A stretch of DNA of 5,510 bases from the NCBI GenBank assembly GCA_900754855.1, contig CAAEEI010000031.1, positions 1 through 5,510 on the forward strand, read 5' to 3'. The notes under the pieces were generated by a model, which did no database searches, was not told where the DNA came from, and saw nothing but the letters and a program-made list of their open reading frames with translations. The position numbers and the translations under genes were made by a program. Source of the stretch: Lachnospiraceae bacterium. Lineage in GTDB: Bacteria; Bacillota; Clostridia; Lachnospirales; Lachnospiraceae. Of the stretch, positions 3,540 through 5,510 are shown one piece after another. Numbering within the stretch: the first letter of the stretch is position 1; each line of letters begins with the position of its first letter.

Positions 3540-5510
3540 ATGAAGAAACAGACATCATTTTTGCCGATGAATCGAGAAGAAATGAAAAAACGGGGATGGG
3601 AACAGGCCGATTTTGTTTATATTTCCGGCGACGCTTATGTGGATCATCCTTCCTTTGGTGCGGCAATCATCACCAGACTGCTGGAAAATGCCGGATACAA
3701 GGTCGCTTTTATCGCCCAGCCTGACTGGAAAGACGATAAAAGTATTACCGTCTGCGGAGAGCCAAGGTTGGCATTTCTTGTTTCCGCGGGGAATATGGAT
3801 TCCATGGTGAATCATTATACTTCAGCGAAAAAAAGACGACATCAGGATGCCTATACGCCGGGGGGAGGATTTTCCGGAAGACCGGATCGGGCGGTGATCG
3901 TCTATGGTAATCTGATTCGAAGAACGTATAAAAAAACACCGATTTTGCTGGGAGGAATTGAAGCCTCTTTGCGCCGTCTGGGACATTATGATTACTGGAG
4001 CGATACGGTGCGCCGGTCGGTGCTGCTGGATTCCGGAGCGGATCTGCTGATGTACGGTATGGGAGAACATGCGGTACTGGAGATTGCGGAAGCCCTGGAT
4101 GCGGGTATCGCCATTCAGGATATTACCTACGTTCGCGGAACGGTGTTTAAATGTAAAAATCTTGCGGAATTATCCGGGGAATATGAGGTCCTGCCTTCTT
4201 TTTCGGAAATACAGACAGCAAAAGAAAGCTATGCCAGAAGTTATTACCGCCAATATTGCCATACCGACGCAGTGACGGCAAAACGTCTGGTAGAACCATA
4301 TAAAGAGACGGAATATCTTGTGCAAAATCCGCCGTCACTGCCGTTGACAACGGAAGAGATGGACGCCGTCTATGCGCTGCCTTATGCGAGAACCTGGCAT
4401 CCGTCTTACGACGCTGTCGGCGGTGTGCCGGCCATTCAGGAAGTAAAATTTTCTCTGGTCAGCAACCGGGGATGTTTCGGCGGATGCAGTTTCTGCGCCC
4501 TGACCTTCCATCAGGGAAGACGGGTGCAGGTACGCAGCCATGCCTCCATTCTGAAAGAAGCCGAAGGTTTTCTTGCTGACCCTGATTTTAAAGGATATAT
4601 CCATGATGTGGGAGGCCCGACGGCCGATTTTCGGCATCCTGCCTGTCAAAAACAACTGGAAAAAGGGGTGTGTACGCATCGACAGTGCCTTTTCCCGAAA
4701 CCCTGCCCAAATCTGGACAGCAGTCATGAAGATTATCTTAAACTTTTGCGAAAACTTCGTCAGCTTCCGGGCGTAAAAAAAGTATTTATTCGTTCCGGTA
4801 TCCGCTTTGATTATGTGCTGGCGGAGGGAAAGGATGATTTTTTAAAGGAACTGTGTGCCCACCATGTCAGCGGGCAGTTAAAAGTTGCCCCGGAACATAT
4901 TTGTGATTCCGTATTAAACGTCATGGGAAAACCGGATAACCGGGTCTATGAGAACTTTGTCCACCGTTACAGGGAAATGAACAAAAAACTGGGGAAAAAG
5001 CAGTATCTGGTTCCTTATCTGATGTCCTCCCATCCGGGATCCGGTCTGAAAGAAGCCATAGCGCTGGCAGAATATATCCGGGATCTGGGGTACATGCCGG
5101 AACAGGTACAGGATTATTATCCAACGCCGGGAACCATCTCTACCTGCATGTATTATACCGGTCTTGATCCAAGAACCATGGAGAAGGTTTATGTGCCGAA
5201 AAGCGCAGGAGAAAAGAAAATGCAGCGGGCGCTGATTCAGTATCGTAATCCGGAAAATTATGCGCTGGTGAAAAAAGCGCTGCTGGAAGCAGGAAGAGAG
5301 GATCTGATCGGATACGGAGAGAACTGTCTGATTCCTCCAAGGCCATGGAAGAATGAAACAAAAACCGGAAAAGACGGAAGAAAGCAGAGAAAACCGGGAG
5401 AAGAGAGAAGAAAAGAAAAACCGGTTTCCGGAAAGAAAAACGGGTACAGAAAGAAAAAAGCGATTCGCCATATACATCAGAAGAAAAAAGGCGGACAGGG
5501 AGGCCAGAAA
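3540..5510 (+). CDS. ygiQ: YgiQ-family radical SAM protein, 3' end beyond window
   Basis: This is a radical SAM enzyme of the YgiQ family, whose substrate is not established. ATG 3540 is preceded by GGAGG (3530-3534, 5-base spacing), and the frame stays open for 657 codons to the window edge with no stop. The N-terminal family domain (about 1-290) includes FVYISGDAYVDHPSFG and LLGGIEASLRRLGHYDYW. The radical SAM core follows, with C312-x3-C316-x2-C319 in the context RGCFGGCSFCAL to bind the 4Fe-4S cluster that cleaves SAM. HDVGGPTADFRHPAC begins at 355. Four further cysteines (369, 378, 383, 389; CLFPKPCPNL) are a family feature and could bind a second cluster. APEH lies at 450-453. The family's C-terminal segment (VPKSAGEKKMQRALIQYRNP, from 552) precedes a Lys/Arg-rich tail from about 604. 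E. coli YgiQ is near 740 residues, so the end is probably close. It may be expressed with rsuA and from its own promoter. Confidence 0.93.
   Translation, partial: MKKQTSFLPMNREEMKKRGWEQADFVYISGDAYVDHPSFGAAIITRLLENAGYKVAFIAQPDWKDDKSITVCGEPRLAFLVSAGNMDSMVNHYTSAKKRRHQDAYTPGGGFSGRPDRAVIVYGNLIRRTYKKTPILLGGIEASLRRLGHYDYWSDTVRRSVLLDSGADLLMYGMGEHAVLEIAEALDAGIAIQDITYVRGTVFKCKNLAELSGEYEVLPSFSEIQTAKESYARSYYRQYCHTDAVTAKRLVEPYKETEYLVQNPPSLPLTTEEMDAVYALPYARTWHPSYDAVGGVPAIQEVKFSLVSNRGCFGGCSFCALTFHQGRRVQVRSHASILKEAEGFLADPDFKGYIHDVGGPTADFRHPACQKQLEKGVCTHRQCLFPKPCPNLDSSHEDYLKLLRKLRQLPGVKKVFIRSGIRFDYVLAEGKDDFLKELCAHHVSGQLKVAPEHICDSVLNVMGKPDNRVYENFVHRYREMNKKLGKKQYLVPYLMSSHPGSGLKEAIALAEYIRDLGYMPEQVQDYYPTPGTISTCMYYTGLDPRTMEKVYVPKSAGEKKMQRALIQYRNPENYALVKKALLEAGREDLIGYGENCLIPPRPWKNETKTGKDGRKQRKPGEERRKEKPVSGKKNGYRKKKAIRHIHQKKKGGQGGQK

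Noticed and set aside
4914..5477. 187-codon reverse-strand open frame inside ygiQ
   Set aside because: Antisense shadow of a purine-rich coding strand (Phe, Ser and Leu-rich), opposite conserved YgiQ sequence.

Overview
The window looks like ordinary chromosome from a low- to mid-GC Gram-positive bacterium, most likely a clostridial/Lachnospiraceae-type Firmicute. This is an inference from the RelQ-type alarmone synthetase, strong AGGAGG-like ribosome binding sites, a very purine-rich coding strand, and the character of the proteins; no 16S or other taxonomic marker is present. All recognised genes lie on the + strand. There is no sign of mobile elements, CRISPR, tRNA or rRNA.

Layout: (1) positions 1-110 hold the last 35 codons of ribonuclease HI (rnhA). 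(2) Positions 111-356 form a 246-base region with no established gene. It contains a candidate extended -10 promoter, a leader with mutually exclusive hairpins that include an intrinsic-terminator-like stem plus T tract, two very short candidate ORFs (7 and 31 codons), and a second candidate promoter just before the next gene. (3) 357-1160 is a RelQ-type small (p)ppGpp synthetase. (4) 1173-2642 is an RsmF-like rRNA m5C methyltransferase, 12 bases downstream of relQ. (5) 2643-2741 is a purine-rich gap with a 15-bp tandem repeat; it is open in the same frame as the genes on either side. (6) 2742-3485 is an RsuA-type 16S rRNA pseudouridine synthase. (7) 3486-3539 is a short gap with a good internal promoter and an inverted repeat centred on its -10 box. 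(8) From 3540 to the window edge runs a YgiQ-family radical SAM protein, cut off before its stop.

The genes read as one transcription unit, relQ-rsmF-rsuA-(ygiQ), probably with an additional promoter in front of ygiQ. The theme is translation and ribosome state: an alarmone synthetase that slows growth and ribosome production, followed by two rRNA base modifiers and a radical SAM enzyme of unknown substrate. The parts most worth a second look are the relQ leader (possible attenuator with an embedded small ORF), the loss in this RelQ of residues associated with allosteric pppGpp binding, and the single stop codon that separates rsmF from rsuA in one continuous reading frame.
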